Origin: Verticillium longisporum | Taxonomy: Eukaryota > Ascomycota > Sordariomycetes > Glomerellales > Plectosphaerellaceae | Reading direction: 5' to 3' | Assembly (NCBI GenBank): GCA_019188255.1 | Contig: JAETXT010000001.1 | Coordinates: 2,976,001-3,040,000 of the forward strand | Length of the DNA stretch: 64,000 nucleotides | Shown here: positions 63,227-64,000 of the stretch, one piece after another | Numbering within the stretch: position 1 is the stretch's first letter | Layout: each line of letters opens with the position of its first letter | Program-made: the position numbers and the translations under genes | Notes under the pieces: model-generated | The model's database searches: none | What the model saw: only the letters and a program-made list of their open reading frames with translations | What the model was told of the DNA's origin: nothing

Positions 63227-64000
63227 TGTGACGGTGTGGCTGGGGTTTTTGTTTCTAGGAGGAGGGGAGTCAGGGGACGGACGATGGAATGGGATGACAG
63301 ATGAGGAGGAAGATGGAGCTTGAGGAGAGAGGAGATGGCGCGAGGCTGTCTTTTAAACGGCTCGAGGTGGCTCAGGAGAACAGCGGGCAGCTTCGGGAGA
63401 TCGATCCGATAGCAAGAGGCACAAGTTCTTGGGAGGAATGGCTTGCGGCACGATCAGCAAGCTAGGATATCGTCAAGCTCACTTGAGGCTGCGACTTTGC
63501 GCGGGACGCCTGTAACGGTCAGGGTCAAACGATGGAGCACCGTAACATGGCGGAAGAATTGAGGGGCAAGAAGAGGGGAAGCAATTGGAGGGATAAAGGC
63601 GCCCCGCGCTCCGTCACCGGGCAGTCGGCGCGAGGCCACGATGGAGAGGCTGCCAGCCAGCAGCAGCAAGCAACCAGCCAGCCCTAGGCGCAATCATCCT
63701 GGTATACAAATGCGTTGGAGCCAGGGGAGCACGCGCGGCCGTGACAACCGAGACTGGACGGCAAGCCACGGTGATGGGGTACAGGCGTGGAGCTGTTGCT
63801 TGGGGCTGTCCCTGCGATTGCTATCGCTCTGAGCTGTCAACCACAGCATATACCCATCAGTATCCATCAGGTCTCTACATGTCTCACATGTTGCCAGCGT
63901 TCGTTTCCTGATGGTTGACAGAAGTCCAGAGATCCTGATGATGCGCCCAGAAGCCACTCCAGGCGGATACGGCGCAAAAAAAAAGGCGAACCCAGGCTCG
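63227..64000. other. Intergenic to the window end
   Basis: Promoter side of the oxidoreductase. There is an A9 run near 63976. No supported gene; any downstream gene lies outside the window. Confidence 0.5.

Noticed and set aside
61850..63304. 484-codon plus-strand open frame
   Set aside because: It is antisense to the Gfo/Idh/MocA gene, with valine/glycine-rich sequence from third-position GC bias and no motif.

Overview
The window is nuclear DNA of a filamentous ascomycete, most likely a Sordariomycete (Hypocreales or Glomerellales; inferred, not tested). It is GC-rich and gene-dense. Introns are short (about 50-100 nt) with GTRNGT donors, CTRAY branch points and YAG acceptors. Many genes are recognisable fungal housekeeping genes, and intergenic DNA carries ACCT/AGGT tetranucleotide clusters. 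I built the gene models by joining reading frames at splice signals until phase and family motifs agreed.

Layout: 0-5.3 kb, the LTV1 3' end and SAC3. 5.7-32.5 kb is more accessory. It holds three paralogous 12-cysteine type I membrane proteins (a 5.7-7.4, b 18.8-20.3, c 30.7-32.5 kb), a Zn2Cys6 regulator divergent from a CYP61/ERG5-like P450, a secreted GH43 hydrolase, CBF5, an NTA1-type amidase and an orphan secreted protein. 32.7-55.4 kb is mostly housekeeping: DER1-like, HIS3, a Cut12-like spindle pole gene, GCN2, CDC34, a UIM/USP-like protein, a SIS1-type J-protein, a HAD hydrolase and RIT1. 55.4-59 kb is poorer in genes and looks AT-richer; it has an orphan gene and a Pol III-like structured unit. 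59-63.2 kb has a MARVEL membrane protein, NOP16, tRNA-Lys(CTT) and a Gfo/Idh/MocA dehydrogenase.

Functional themes: ribosome and RNA biogenesis (LTV1, CBF5, NOP16, RIT1, SAC3); protein quality control and ubiquitin (DER1, CDC34, NTA1, UIM protein, J-protein with a six-unit heat-shock element upstream); amino-acid control (HIS3, GCN2); and a small accessory module of P450, regulator and possibly GH43.

Three conserved genes (GCN2, CDC34, NTA1) each need one extra base in a homopolymer to stay in frame. Because CDC34 is essential, assembly indels are the likeliest explanation. The items most worth pursuing are the dispersed 12-Cys receptor-like family, the Pol III-like unit, the regulator/CYP61 promoter inverted repeat, and the GCN2 leader with two uORFs and a hairpin.
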